64,000 bases of DNA from the NCBI GenBank assembly GCA_022827325.1, contig JAJDTE010000067.1:1-64000 (forward strand), given 5' to 3'. The DNA is from VYFG01 sp022827325. GTDB lineage: Bacteria > Pseudomonadota > Gammaproteobacteria > Arenicellales > Poriferihabitantaceae. The position numbers and the translations under genes were made by a program. The notes under the pieces were generated by a model. The model made no database searches. It was given only the letters and a program-made list of their open reading frames with translations, and had not been told where the DNA came from. Below are positions 7,719-16,592 of this stretch, in pieces. The number at the start of each line of letters is the position of its first letter. Within the stretch, counting starts at the first letter, position 1.

Positions 7719-9812
7719 TCAGGCGCCAGCGGCTGCCACGGCCTTCATGCTGAGACGCACCCGGCCCTGCTTGTCCACTTCCAGGACCTTAACCCTGACA
7801 ACGTCGCCTTCCTTGAGCACATCGCTGACCTGGTCGACCCGCTCGTTGGAGATCTGGGAGATATGCACCAGGCCGTCCCGGCCGGGCAGGATGTTGACGA
7901 AGGCGCCGAAGTCCATCAGGCGGACCACCTTGCCCGTGTAGATGGTGTTGACTTCCACGTCGGCGGTAATCTGCTGGATGCGGCGGATGGCTTCCTGGGC
8001 CGCGGAATTGTCGGTGGAGGCGATCTTCACCGTGCCGTCGTCATCAATATCGATGGTGACGCCGGTTTCATCCGACAGGGCGCGGATCGTGGAACCGCCC
8101 TTGCCGATGACATCGCGGATCTTCTCGGGGTTGATGGTGATGGTGACGATCCGGGGCGCGTAGTCGGACATTTCCTCCCGCGGCACGGAAATCACCCTGG
8201 CCATCTCCCCCAGGATATGCAGCCGCCCTTCCCTGGCCTGGGACAGCGCCTGCTGCATGATTTCCCGGGTGATGCCGTCGATCTTGATATCCATCTGCAG
8301 CGCGGTGATGCCCTGGTCGGTGCCGGCCACCTTGAAGTCCATGTCGCCCAGGTGATCCTCGTCCCCGAGGATGTCGGTGAGCACGGAGAAACGATCGCCC
8401 TCCTTGATCAGCCCCATGGCAACGCCGGCCACGGCGGACTTCACCGGGACTCCGGCATCCATCAGCGCCAGGCTGGTGCCGCAGACACTGGCCATGGAAC
8501 TGGAACCGTTGGACTCGGTGATTTCGGAGACGACCCGGATCGTGTACGGAAACTCTTCCTGGTCGGGAACCACGGCGAGAATGCCGCGCTTGGCCAGCCG
8601 TCCATGACCGATCTCGCGGCGTTTCGGGCTGCCCACCCTGCCGGTCTCGCCGACACAATAGGGCGGAAAATTGTAGTGCAGCATGAAATTGTCGCGATAT
8701 TCGCCGTCAAGCGCATCGATGATCTGCGCATCGCGCTCGGTGCCGAGCGTCGCCACGACAATGGCCTGGGTCTCGCCGCGGGTGAACTTGGCGGAACCGT
8801 GGGTTCTCGGAAGCACACCGGTTTCGATGTTGATGGGGCGCACGGTACGGGTGTCCCGGCCGTCGATCCGCGGATTGCCGTCCAGGATCTGGCTGCGCAC
8901 CACGTTCTTCTGCAGCTTCTTGAACTCGTCCAGCACGGCGCTGCGGACATCCTCCGCCGTGCCTTCGGGACACAGTTCCTCCAGCAGCGCCTCCTTCACT
9001 TCGGCAACGGCGTTCTGGCGCTCCACCTTGTCGCTGATCCTGAACGCCCCTGCGATCCGTTCCCTGCAGAGGCCGGCAACGGTCCCCGCCAGGGAGGTGT
9101 CCTGCGCCGGCGGCTGCCAGTCCCACCGGGGCTTGCCGGCTTCCCGGCCCAGCTCCCGCGCCGTCCGGATCACGGCCTGGAGTGCCTCGTGGCCGAACAT
9201 CACGGCGCCCAGCATCTCGTCCTCGGACAGTACGTTGGCCTCGGATTCCACCATCAGGACGGCGTTTTCCGTCCCCGCCACCACGAGGTCCAGGCGGGAC
9301 TGCTCCTGCAGCTGGGTGCGGGTGGGATTGAGTACGTACTGGCCGTCGATGTATCCCACCCGGGCGGCGCCGATGGGACCGTTGAACGGAATGCCGGACA
9401 CCTCGAGCGCCGCCGAAGCGCCGATCATGGCGACGACGTCGGGGTTGATTTCCGGATCCACCGACAGCACCGTGCAGATGATCTGGACCTCGTTCATGTA
9501 GCCGTCGGGAAACAGGGGGCGGATGGGACGGTCGATGAGGCGGCAGGTGAGCACGGCGTTTTCAGAAGGGCGGCCTTCCCGCTTGAAGAATCCGCCGGGA
9601 ATGCGGCCTACGGCATAGTTGCGCTCCTCGTAGTCCACGGTCAGGGGAAAGAAGTCCTGCTGGCCGGGTTCCCTGCGCCCCACCACGGTTACCAGAACGA
9701 CCGTGTCACCCATACTGGTGACCACCGCGCCGTCAGCTTGTCTTGCCGTTGCGCCGGTTTCCAGGCGCACCTCGTTTTGACCGTACTGAAAGGTCTTGAT
9801 TACTCTGTTCAC
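7719..9812 (-). CDS. pnp: polyribonucleotide nucleotidyltransferase (PNPase)
   Basis: A 697-residue phosphorolytic 3'-5' exoribonuclease, core of the RNA degradosome. Two RNase PH domains (about 1-220 and 310-540) flank an alpha-helical linker, followed by a KH domain with IRDVIGKGGSTIRAL and an S1 domain (VEVNTIYTGKVVRLMDFGAF). The active second RNase PH domain carries FSVLTDILGDEDHLGDMDFK, including the catalytic aspartates. The start is a GTG preceded by CTGGAGAC; length matches E. coli PNPase (711) closely. It lies just downstream of rpsO, the standard rpsO-pnp pair, and in other bacteria is autoregulated through its leader; the short 43-base gap here leaves little room for the E. coli style RNase III leader unless it lies within rpsO. 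Confidence 0.98.
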   Translation of the reverse strand: MNRVIKTFQYGQNEVRLETGATARQADGAVVTSMGDTVVLVTVVGRREPGQQDFFPLTVDYEERNYAVGRIPGGFFKREGRPSENAVLTCRLIDRPIRPLFPDGYMNEVQIICTVLSVDPEINPDVVAMIGASAALEVSGIPFNGPIGAARVGYIDGQYVLNPTRTQLQEQSRLDLVVAGTENAVLMVESEANVLSEDEMLGAVMFGHEALQAVIRTARELGREAGKPRWDWQPPAQDTSLAGTVAGLCRERIAGAFRISDKVERQNAVAEVKEALLEELCPEGTAEDVRSAVLDEFKKLQKNVVRSQILDGNPRIDGRDTRTVRPINIETGVLPRTHGSAKFTRGETQAIVVATLGTERDAQIIDALDGEYRDNFMLHYNFPPYCVGETGRVGSPKRREIGHGRLAKRGILAVVPDQEEFPYTIRVVSEITESNGSSSMASVCGTSLALMDAGVPVKSAVAGVAMGLIKEGDRFSVLTDILGDEDHLGDMDFKVAGTDQGITALQMDIKIDGITREIMQQALSQAREGRLHILGEMARVISVPREEMSDYAPRIVTITINPEKIRDVIGKGGSTIRALSDETGVTIDIDDDGTVKIASTDNSAAQEAIRRIQQITADVEVNTIYTGKVVRLMDFGAFVNILPGRDGLVHISQISNERVDQVSDVLKEGDVVRVKVLEVDKQGRVRLSMKAVAAAGA

Positions 9813-9855
9813 TTAATGTGTCTCCAGCGCCTGGCGCGGTAGATTCCGGGGGGGG

Positions 9856-10125
9856 TTATTTCCGCAGGCCAAGTTTTGCAATGAGGGCACGATAGCGCTC
9901 GATATCGGTCTTTCGCAGGTAACTCAGCAGCTTGCGCCGATGGTTTACAAGCCGCAGCAGCCCCTGGCGGGAATGGTGGTCGTGGATATGGGTTTTGAAA
10001 TGTCGGGAGAGATCCTCGATGCGCGCCGTCATGAGCGCGATCTGGACTTCGGGCGATCCGGTATCCCCCTCGCTGCGCCGGTGCTCTTTCACCACGGCAG
10101 CCTTGTCTTCGGCAGTCAAAGCCAT
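9856..10125 (-). CDS. rpsO: 30S ribosomal protein S15
   Basis: An 89-residue primary 16S rRNA-binding protein of the small subunit. The sequence carries the S15 hallmarks GDTGSPEVQIALMTARI, the HHSRQGLLRLVNHRRKLLSYL block and the C-terminal YRALIAKLGLRK. Length is exactly that of the family. The ATG is preceded by AGAGG. It is the first gene of the rpsO-pnp pair, with a clear promoter about 100 bases upstream, and diverges from asd. Confidence 0.98.
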   Translation of the reverse strand: MALTAEDKAAVVKEHRRSEGDTGSPEVQIALMTARIEDLSRHFKTHIHDHHSRQGLLRLVNHRRKLLSYLRKTDIERYRALIAKLGLRK

Positions 10126-10228
10126 TGAAAACCTCTAAAGGAAATTGAATACATGTGCCGAAGTAGGGAAGCACTGCCCGAACCTCGTACACCGTACCCC
10201 CGGACCGTGAGCCGGACAGGGGAGGCGT

Positions 10229-10257
10229 ATTCTAGCGGCACGCCCGGCCGGTCACAA
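10229..10257 (-). promoter_or_regulatory. candidate sigma-70 promoter of rpsO-pnp
   Basis: Read on the minus strand, TTGTGA, a 17-base spacer and TAGAAT lie about 105 bases upstream of the rpsO start. The spacing is ideal and the -10 matches 5 of 6, the -35 4 of 6. The intervening leader of roughly 100 bases could carry S15 autoregulation. Confidence 0.55.
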
Positions 10258-10354
10258 CCCTGAAACCCCGAAAGATCAGGATTTTTGACCCGTGAGGCGG
10301 TATAATCCCGCGCCTTTCAATCGCCGTACACTTTGACAAAGATCGGATGTTCCA

Positions 10355-11536
10355 ATGAAGCTTGATCGGGTTGGATTCGTGGGCTGGCGCGGTATGGTGG
10401 GGTCCGTCCTCATGCAGCGCATGATGCAGGAAAATGACTTCTCCCGCATGGGGGAGGCCGTGTTCTTCACCACGTCCCAGACCGGCCAGCCCGGCCCGGA
10501 TATCGGTCGGGACAGCGGCACACTCGTCGACGCCACCGACCTGGATGCCCTGGGTGCCTGCGACGTGATCGTCACCTGCCAGGGCGGCGGCTACACCTCG
10601 GACGTCCATCCCCGCCTGCGCGCCGGCGGCTGGAACGGCTACTGGATCGACGCCGCCTCCACCCTGCGCATGTCCGGTGACGCCGTCATCATCCTGGATC
10701 CCGTCAACCTGCCGCTGATCCGGGACGGACTGGACCGCGGCCTGAAGGATTTCATCGGCCCCAACTGCACCGTCAGCCTGATGATGCTGGCGCTGGACGG
10801 GCTGCTCGGCGAGAACCTGGTGGAATGGATTTCCGTGGCCACCTACCAGGCCGTATCCGGCGCCGGGGCGCGCCAGATGCGGGAATTCATCCGGCAGATG
10901 GGCATGGTGCACAGCCGTGCGGCAACCCTGGTGGACAACCCGGACAGCAGCATCCTGGATATCGACCGGCAGGTGCTCGAGACCCTGCAGTCGGCGGATC
11001 TGCCGGTGCAGGAGATCGGCTATCCCCTGACGGGGAACCTGCTGCCCTGGATCGACGGGGACCTCGATTCGGGCATCAGCCGCGAGGAATGGAAGGGCTC
11101 CGTGGAAACCAACAAGATCCTTGGCCGCGACGGTACGCCCATTCCCATCGAAAGCACCTGCATCCGCGTCGGGACCATGCGCTGCCACAGCCAGGCGCTC
11201 ACCCTGAAACTGAACCGGGATCTGCCGCTGGCGGAAATCGAGGCGCTGGTGGACGGCGCCAACGACTGGGTTCATGTCGTGCCCAACCAGCGCGAGGCGT
11301 CCCTCAGGGACCTGACGCCGGCGAAGGTGACCGGCACGCTCGACATTCCGGTGGGCCGCATCCGCAAGCTCAACATGGGTCCCGGGCACGTGGCCGCCTT
11401 CACGGTGGGCGACCAGTTGCTCTGGGGCGCGGCGGAGCCGCTCAGGCGGATGCTGTGCATCCTCTCGGAGCACGGGGTCAGGGGGCAGGGCCGGGAGGAA
11501 GACTCCGCGCGGACCGCCCGGGTGGCTGCCGCCTAG
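10355..11536 (+). CDS. asd: aspartate-semialdehyde dehydrogenase
   Basis: A 393-residue NADPH-dependent enzyme that reduces aspartyl phosphate to aspartate semialdehyde, the branch point to lysine/diaminopimelate, threonine and methionine. Visible: the N-terminal NADP-binding GFVGWRGMVGS, active-site cysteine C138 in FIGPNCTVSLM, substrate-binding TYQAVSGAGA and the acid/base histidine region RVGTMRCHSQAL. The pattern is that of the gammaproteobacterial (gapped) Asd class. It is about 20 residues longer than E. coli Asd because of a polar C-terminal tail. A TATAAT at 10301-10306 lies upstream but without a convincing -35 at the right distance. Confidence 0.96.
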   Translation: MKLDRVGFVGWRGMVGSVLMQRMMQENDFSRMGEAVFFTTSQTGQPGPDIGRDSGTLVDATDLDALGACDVIVTCQGGGYTSDVHPRLRAGGWNGYWIDAASTLRMSGDAVIILDPVNLPLIRDGLDRGLKDFIGPNCTVSLMMLALDGLLGENLVEWISVATYQAVSGAGARQMREFIRQMGMVHSRAATLVDNPDSSILDIDRQVLETLQSADLPVQEIGYPLTGNLLPWIDGDLDSGISREEWKGSVETNKILGRDGTPIPIESTCIRVGTMRCHSQALTLKLNRDLPLAEIEALVDGANDWVHVVPNQREASLRDLTPAKVTGTLDIPVGRIRKLNMGPGHVAAFTVGDQLLWGAAEPLRRMLCILSEHGVRGQGREEDSARTARVAAA

Positions 11537-11682
11537 GTTTTCCGTCCCGCGGCAGGGGCTCGCCCGGGATTGTCGCCGGCTCCCGCTTCCATTCCCAGGG
11601 GATCACGACCGCCCGGCTGCGCCGGGTTCCGCCGGTGCCTTCCGTGCGCCCCGTGGAACCCGCCCGCGCTCGGGCTGTAATC

Positions 11683-12819
11683 TCAGGCCGCAGCCGTCAG
11701 CTGGTTGCCGAGAACGCTCTTCAGTGCCGCCAGGCAGTAGTCGACGTTTTCCGGCCGCGCGACCTCGCCCATCAGGCCGATGCGCCAGATCTTGCCGGAC
11801 AGATCGCCCAGGCCGGCGCCGATTTCGAGATCATGCTTGGCCAGCAGTTCCCGGCGGAGAGCAGCGTCATCCACGCCCTCGGGAATCCTGACCGCGTTCA
11901 GCTGCGGCAGCCGCGCGGATTCCTCCACGAGCATCTCGAGGCCCAGGTCCTGCAGCCCCCTGACCAGGCGTTCATGGCAGTCCCGATGGCGCTGCCAGGC
12001 GTTTTCCAGGCCCTCCTCATGCAGCATGACCAGCGCTTCGTGGAGGGCATAGATGGCATTGACCGGCGCGGTATGGTGGTAGCTGCGCCCGCCGGCGCTG
12101 TCCCAGTAGCCCATGACCAGGCTGAGATCGAGAAACCAGCTCTGCACCCTGCTCCCGCGTGACCGGATCTTTTCCAGGGCCGCCGCGCCGAAGGTCACCG
12201 GCGAAAGCCCGGGCATGCAGGACAGGCATTTCTGGCTGCCGGAATACACCGCGTCCAGTTGCCACTCGTCGACCAGCAACGGCACGCCCGCGAGCGAGGT
12301 CACCGCGTCGACAATGACCAGGGCGCCTTGCCGATGGGCCAGGTCGGTGATCGCCCGGGCATCGCTCAGGGCCCCGGTGGAGGTTTCCGCGTGCACGAAG
12401 GCCACGACTTTCGTATCCGGATGCCGGTCCAGGGCCTCGGCAACCTTCGCCGGGTCCACCGGGGCGCCCCAGGGATCCTCCACCACCACGGCGACTCCGC
12501 CGGACCGCTCCACGTTCTCCTTCATGCGTCCGCCGAAGACGCCGTTGACGCATACGATGACCTTGTCCCCCGGCTCCACCAGGTTCACGAAGCACATCTC
12601 CATGCCGGCGGACCCCGGCGCGCTGACCGGCATGGTCAGGGCGTTCCCGGTCCGGAACGCGTGTTGGAGCAGTGCCTTGGTTTCGTCCATCAGGCCGGCG
12701 AAGGCCGGATCGAGGTGGCCGATGGTAGGGCGACCGGAGGCGGCAAGCACACGGGGATGGACCATAGTGGGTCCCGGCCCCATCAGCCTCCGCGGGGGCG
12801 GAGTAAAGGGTTGATACAT
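11683..12819 (-). CDS. class V aminotransferase, alanine/serine-glyoxylate type
   Basis: A 378-residue PLP enzyme of the AGT/SgaA group (aminotransferase class V). The PLP lysine is K197 in YSGSQKCLSCMPG, the cofactor aspartate is in VIVDAVTSLAG, and the N-terminal LMGPGPTMVHPRVL is the family signature. Expected reaction: transfer of the amino group of alanine or serine to glyoxylate, giving glycine plus pyruvate or hydroxypyruvate. It is transcribed away from a serA-like gene across a 310-base gap, which fits a role in serine/glycine/glyoxylate metabolism. Alternative: serine-pyruvate or another purine-catabolic aminotransferase; the substrate cannot be fixed from sequence. The ATG is preceded by AGGA. 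Confidence 0.88.
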   Translation of the reverse strand: MYQPFTPPPRRLMGPGPTMVHPRVLAASGRPTIGHLDPAFAGLMDETKALLQHAFRTGNALTMPVSAPGSAGMEMCFVNLVEPGDKVIVCVNGVFGGRMKENVERSGGVAVVVEDPWGAPVDPAKVAEALDRHPDTKVVAFVHAETSTGALSDARAITDLAHRQGALVIVDAVTSLAGVPLLVDEWQLDAVYSGSQKCLSCMPGLSPVTFGAAALEKIRSRGSRVQSWFLDLSLVMGYWDSAGGRSYHHTAPVNAIYALHEALVMLHEEGLENAWQRHRDCHERLVRGLQDLGLEMLVEESARLPQLNAVRIPEGVDDAALRRELLAKHDLEIGAGLGDLSGKIWRIGLMGEVARPENVDYCLAALKSVLGNQLTAAA

Positions 12820-13129
12820 TGGAAAATCCTGAAAAAATTGAACCTGTTATGGTAATCGGGCATGGCACGCCGGATGATCAGTTATATTTATCTGGAATAT
12901 AAATTTCACTGATTTTTTCGCATGCCGCATTTGTGGCAGCTTATGCGGTCCGGAGCGCCCGCATGGGACCCGCACCCGGCGCGGGGCGACAATTCGCGCA
13001 CAGGCCCAGTAATTGGCTGCAGCCCAACGGGGAATCGAATACAATCTGCGCCGTTTTCATTTTGCCTTCTCCTGGACCGGATCGTCCGCCCCGGTCCGGA
13101 GGCGGTCATGAGCCCGAACATTTCCGACC
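12820..13129. other. 310-base divergent intergenic region between the aminotransferase and serA-like genes
   Basis: The space between the two start codons is AT-rich near 12870-12920, unlike the rest of the window, as expected for back-to-back promoters. A promoter-like pair for the minus-strand gene is listed separately. A short palindrome-like ATTTAT...ATAAAT lies in the same patch. No open reading frame with coding character and no convincing plus-strand promoter were seen. Confidence 0.5.
12881..12909 (-). promoter_or_regulatory. candidate promoter of the glyoxylate aminotransferase gene
   Basis: On the minus strand GTGAAA, a 17-base spacer and TATAAC lie about 65 bases upstream of the start codon. 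Each hexamer matches the sigma-70 consensus at 4-5 of 6 positions and the surrounding DNA is AT-rich. Confidence 0.45.
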
Positions 13130-14092
13130 ATGAATATCCTGATCGCAGACAGCTTTCCCGATACACACCGGCTTGAGCTCGAGAATCTGGGACACCGGGT
13201 CACCATGAACCCGGCTCTGGATGAGCACACGCTCACCGGGGCCATCGGCGGCCACGACATCCTGGTGGTGCGCAGCACCCGGGTGAATGCTGCCACCCTG
13301 GATGCGGGAACCGGCCTCAGGCTGGTGGTCCGCGCCGGCGCGGGCACCAACACCATCGACTGCGCCCGGGCAGCAAGCAGGGGCATCCGGGTCTGCAACG
13401 TGCCCGGCGCCAATGCCCTGGCGGTGGCGGAACTGGTCCTCGGCCTGATCATCTGCATCGACCGCAACCTCGCCGACAACGTGGCGGACCTCAGAAACGG
13501 CGTCTGGAACAAGAAGAAATACAGCAAGTCCCGCGGGCTCTGCGGGCAGAAACTCGGCATACTGGGCATGGGCGCCATCGGCCTTGCCGTGGCGGAACGC
13601 GCCCGAGCCTTCGGCATGCAGGTGTTTGCCGTGCACAGGGACGGCCGTGACCGGGCCACCGCCGCGCGCATGTCCGCGGCGGGCATCACCGAACTCGAGA
13701 GCCAGGAGGCCCTCCTTCAGGAATGCGACATCGTGACCATTCATCTGCCGGCCACCGAAAAAACCCGGGGAATGGTCAACGGGGATTTCCTGGCACGGAT
13801 GAAGCCGGGCGCGATGCTGATCAATTCATCCCGCGGGGAACTGGTGGACGAGGCGGCCCTGCTGCATGCCATCGAAACCAGGGGCATCCGCGCGGGGCTT
13901 GACGTCTACCACAACGAACCCGCCGGCGGGGAGGGCGACTTCGAATCCGCCATTGCCCGTCATCCGGCGGTTTGCGGCACCCACCACATCGGCGCGTCCA
14001 CCGCCCAGGCGCAGACCGCCGTGGCGGACGGGGTTGTTGCTATCATCCAGGCCTTCGAGAACGGCGAGGTGCGCAACTGTGTCAACGCCTGA
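13130..14092 (+). CDS. serA: D-3-phosphoglycerate dehydrogenase-like D-2-hydroxyacid dehydrogenase
   Basis: A 320-residue NAD-dependent dehydrogenase, without the C-terminal regulatory ACT domain of E. coli SerA. The Rossmann motif is LGILGMGAIG (142-151); catalytic arginine is in INSSRGELVD (R235), glutamate in HNEPAGG (E263) and histidine in GTHHIGAST. It would oxidise 3-phosphoglycerate to 3-phosphohydroxypyruvate, the first step of serine synthesis. The next gene, serC, performs the second step, which favours this over hydroxypyruvate reductase. Lack of the ACT domain implies no serine feedback through that route. Confidence 0.85.
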   Translation: MNILIADSFPDTHRLELENLGHRVTMNPALDEHTLTGAIGGHDILVVRSTRVNAATLDAGTGLRLVVRAGAGTNTIDCARAASRGIRVCNVPGANALAVAELVLGLIICIDRNLADNVADLRNGVWNKKKYSKSRGLCGQKLGILGMGAIGLAVAERARAFGMQVFAVHRDGRDRATAARMSAAGITELESQEALLQECDIVTIHLPATEKTRGMVNGDFLARMKPGAMLINSSRGELVDEAALLHAIETRGIRAGLDVYHNEPAGGEGDFESAIARHPAVCGTHHIGASTAQAQTAVADGVVAIIQAFENGEVRNCVNA

Positions 14093-14173
14093 AATCCCCG
14101 GGGCGCCCGGGAATATCCGGCGGCAAGTCCCCCGCGTGAACACCCTGCAAAGAAAGCATTCCACTTTTCCGAA

Positions 14174-15268
14174 ATGAGTCCCATGTCCAGCCGCAAACAC
14201 AATTTCAGTGCCGGGCCCTGCACCCTGCCCCTCACGGTTCTCGAGGAGGCCCAGGCCGAGTTCGTCGATTACCAGGGTGCCGGCATGTCGCTCATCGAGA
14301 TGAGCCACCGGGGAAAGCATTTTGACGCGGTGGCCAACGAAGCCATGGCGCTGGCCATGGAGGTGTCCGGGGCGCCCGACGATTTCACCGTGCTGTTTCT
14401 CCAGGGCGGGGCGATCCTGCAGTTTTCCATGGTGCCCATGAACCTGCTGAAACCCGGACTCAGGGCGGGCTATCTCAATACCGGCACCTGGGCCAAGGGC
14501 GCCATCACCGATGCCCGTGAATACGGCGATGTCTACGTCGCCTGGGACGGAGAAGCCGACAACTACGCACGCATGCCCGCGGGCGGCGAGATCGGGATCG
14601 AGGACGGTACCCGCTACCTGCATGTCACCAGCAACGAGACGATCGGCGGCATCCAGCTCCGCGAATGGCCGACGGTGGACGTGCCCATGGTGGCGGACAT
14701 GTCGTCCGACTACCTGTCGAGACCCATTCCCTGGGAGAGGTTCGATCTCGTCTACGGCGGGGTCCAGAAAAATCTCGGTCCCGCAGGCATGGCGGTGGTC
14801 TTCGTGCGCAAGGCCATCCTGGAAGAGACCAACCGGGACATCGGCCGCTACCTGCGCTACGACATCCAGGCATCCAAGCTGTCCATGTTCAACACGCCGC
14901 CGGTGTTCACCATCTACATGCTCGGCAAGGTGCTCCGGTGGATGCGGGACGAAGGCGGAATTCCCGAAATGGAGGCCCGCGCAGCGGCAAAGGCCGCCCT
15001 TCTCTACGACACCATCGACCAAAGCGGGGGCTTCTACCGGTGCCCCGTGGACGTGGCGTCCCGTTCACACATGAACGTGGTGTTCCGCCTGCCGAGCGAG
15101 GACCTCGAAGCGCGGTTCCTCGGCGAGGCGGCCGGTGCGGATCTGCTGAACCTGGAGGGCCACCGCAACGTCGGGGGCTGCCGCGCCAGCATCTACAACG
15201 CCCTCCCCCATGAGAGCGTGGCCGCCCTGACGGATTTCATGCGGTCCTTCCAGGCCGACAACGGCTGA
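14174..15268 (+). CDS. serC: phosphoserine aminotransferase
   Basis: A 364-residue PLP enzyme converting 3-phosphohydroxypyruvate and glutamate to phosphoserine, also used in pyridoxal phosphate synthesis. Family marks: N-terminal NFSAGPCTLP, the MSLIEMSHRGKHFD stretch, FLQGGAILQF, and the PLP lysine in YGGVQKNLGPAG. Starts at ATG 14174 or ATG 14183 differ by three residues. It follows the serA-like gene by 81 bases and precedes a DUF1015 gene by 16, so the three appear co-transcribed. The final enzyme SerB is not in the window. Confidence 0.95.
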   Translation: MSPMSSRKHNFSAGPCTLPLTVLEEAQAEFVDYQGAGMSLIEMSHRGKHFDAVANEAMALAMEVSGAPDDFTVLFLQGGAILQFSMVPMNLLKPGLRAGYLNTGTWAKGAITDAREYGDVYVAWDGEADNYARMPAGGEIGIEDGTRYLHVTSNETIGGIQLREWPTVDVPMVADMSSDYLSRPIPWERFDLVYGGVQKNLGPAGMAVVFVRKAILEETNRDIGRYLRYDIQASKLSMFNTPPVFTIYMLGKVLRWMRDEGGIPEMEARAAAKAALLYDTIDQSGGFYRCPVDVASRSHMNVVFRLPSEDLEARFLGEAAGADLLNLEGHRNVGGCRASIYNALPHESVAALTDFMRSFQADNG

Positions 15269-15284
15269 CCCCGCCCCGTAGACC

Positions 15285-16523
15285 ATGCCGAAGATCAAAC
15301 CATTCGACGGGTATCTGGTCCGGAACGAAGTGGCGGCCACGGTGGTTGCACCGGAATACGATACCGTGCCGGCGGACCAGCGGCGCGCGTTCGCCGACGC
15401 CAACCCGCAGAACTTCCTCAATACCATCCGCCTGCTGGATGATTTCGATCCGGCCTGCCCGCCCACCCAGGACGAGCTGATCGAGTTCAACCGGGGCAAC
15501 CTCGAGCGCCTGCTCGGCGAGGGCCTGTTCGACCGCATCGAAGACCCCTGCATCTACATCTACGAACTCAACCACTTCGATCACACCCAGTCCGGCATCG
15601 TCTGCGAGATCTCCGCCGACGAATACGACCGGGGCCATGTCAAGAAGCACGAGAACACCCGCCGGAACCAGGAGAACCTGCTGACGCACTACCAGAAGGA
15701 GATCGGCGTCGCCTCCTGCCCGATTTCACTGGCATATACGGCCAACGAGGAAATCGACCGTTTCATCCGCGAACAGCAGAAAGCCCCGCCCATGCTGGAA
15801 TTCACCACCGGGGACGATGTCTATCAGCGTGTCTGGTGCATCGGGGAAGCATCGCTGCAGGAGGAACTTTCCCGGCTGTTCGAATCCGTTGAGGACACCT
15901 ACCTGACGGATGGCCACCACCGGGCTGCATCCGGCTGGCGCTACACGGAACTGATGCGGAAGGAACGGGGAGGTGACGGGAACCAGCCCCATGAACAACT
16001 GCTGGTCGCCCTATTCTCCGACCACGAACTCAAGCTGCTGCCCTATCACCGCTGCGTTCGGGACCTCGGGAACCTGGACCAGGCGGCATTCCTCCATGCC
16101 CTGGAACAGGACTTCCGCGTCTCGGTAGCCGAGGACCAGGCCGACTGCCTGCCCGAAGCGCATGGTGAATTCGGCATGTATCTCGACCATACCTGGTACC
16201 GGCTGGCCATCAGGCCGGAACTGGTTGACTGGGATGATCCGGTGGCCTGCCTGGACGTTTCCCTGCTGCAGGACCACATTCTCGGGCCGGTTTGCGGTAT
16301 CCATGATTTCCGGTCCGACCCCCGTCTCGGCTACGTATCCGGCGTGGAAGGCAAGCAGGGGCTGGAACAGAAGGTCCGCGAAGGCTGGGCGGTCTCGTTC
16401 GCCTGCCATGCCACCGCCATGGACCAGCTCTTCCACGTCGCCGATGCAGGCGCACTGATGCCGCCGAAATCCACCTATTTCGACCCGAAGACCCGCTCCG
16501 GCATCTGGGTAAGGCGCAAGTAG
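15285..16523 (+). CDS. DUF1015 family protein linked to serine synthesis genes
   Basis: A 412-residue soluble protein that I recognise as the DUF1015 (COG4198) family. Notable conserved patterns are IKPFDGYLVRNEVAATVVAP at the N-terminus, a YIYELNHFDHTQSGIVC stretch, a YLTDGHHRAASGW motif about the middle and the C-terminal MPPKSTYFDPKTRSGIWVR. The DGHHR block resembles the histidine-containing loop in ParB/sulfiredoxin-like free serine kinases such as SerK and SbnI, so ATP- or ADP-dependent phosphorylation of serine is a possible but unproved activity. The gene is the third of the serA-serC-DUF1015 run, 16 bases after serC, and is convergent with prmC. Confidence 0.85.
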   Translation: MPKIKPFDGYLVRNEVAATVVAPEYDTVPADQRRAFADANPQNFLNTIRLLDDFDPACPPTQDELIEFNRGNLERLLGEGLFDRIEDPCIYIYELNHFDHTQSGIVCEISADEYDRGHVKKHENTRRNQENLLTHYQKEIGVASCPISLAYTANEEIDRFIREQQKAPPMLEFTTGDDVYQRVWCIGEASLQEELSRLFESVEDTYLTDGHHRAASGWRYTELMRKERGGDGNQPHEQLLVALFSDHELKLLPYHRCVRDLGNLDQAAFLHALEQDFRVSVAEDQADCLPEAHGEFGMYLDHTWYRLAIRPELVDWDDPVACLDVSLLQDHILGPVCGIHDFRSDPRLGYVSGVEGKQGLEQKVREGWAVSFACHATAMDQLFHVADAGALMPPKSTYFDPKTRSGIWVRRK

Positions 16524-16592
16524 GGACGCCCTGGCTGCCCGGCCCGGGGTCGGGGCGGGGATGCCCCCCGTTGAACCGGTTCCGCCGGGACT

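Noticed and set aside
7551..9842. 763-codon open frame antisense to pnp
   Set aside because: Fully covered by PNPase on the other strand; repetitive His/Gly/Asp composition typical of antisense frames in GC-rich genes.
10301..10306. TATAAT as asd promoter
   Set aside because: The nearest -35-like TTGACC is only 10 bases upstream, too close for a functional pair; no other -35 at 15-19 bases.
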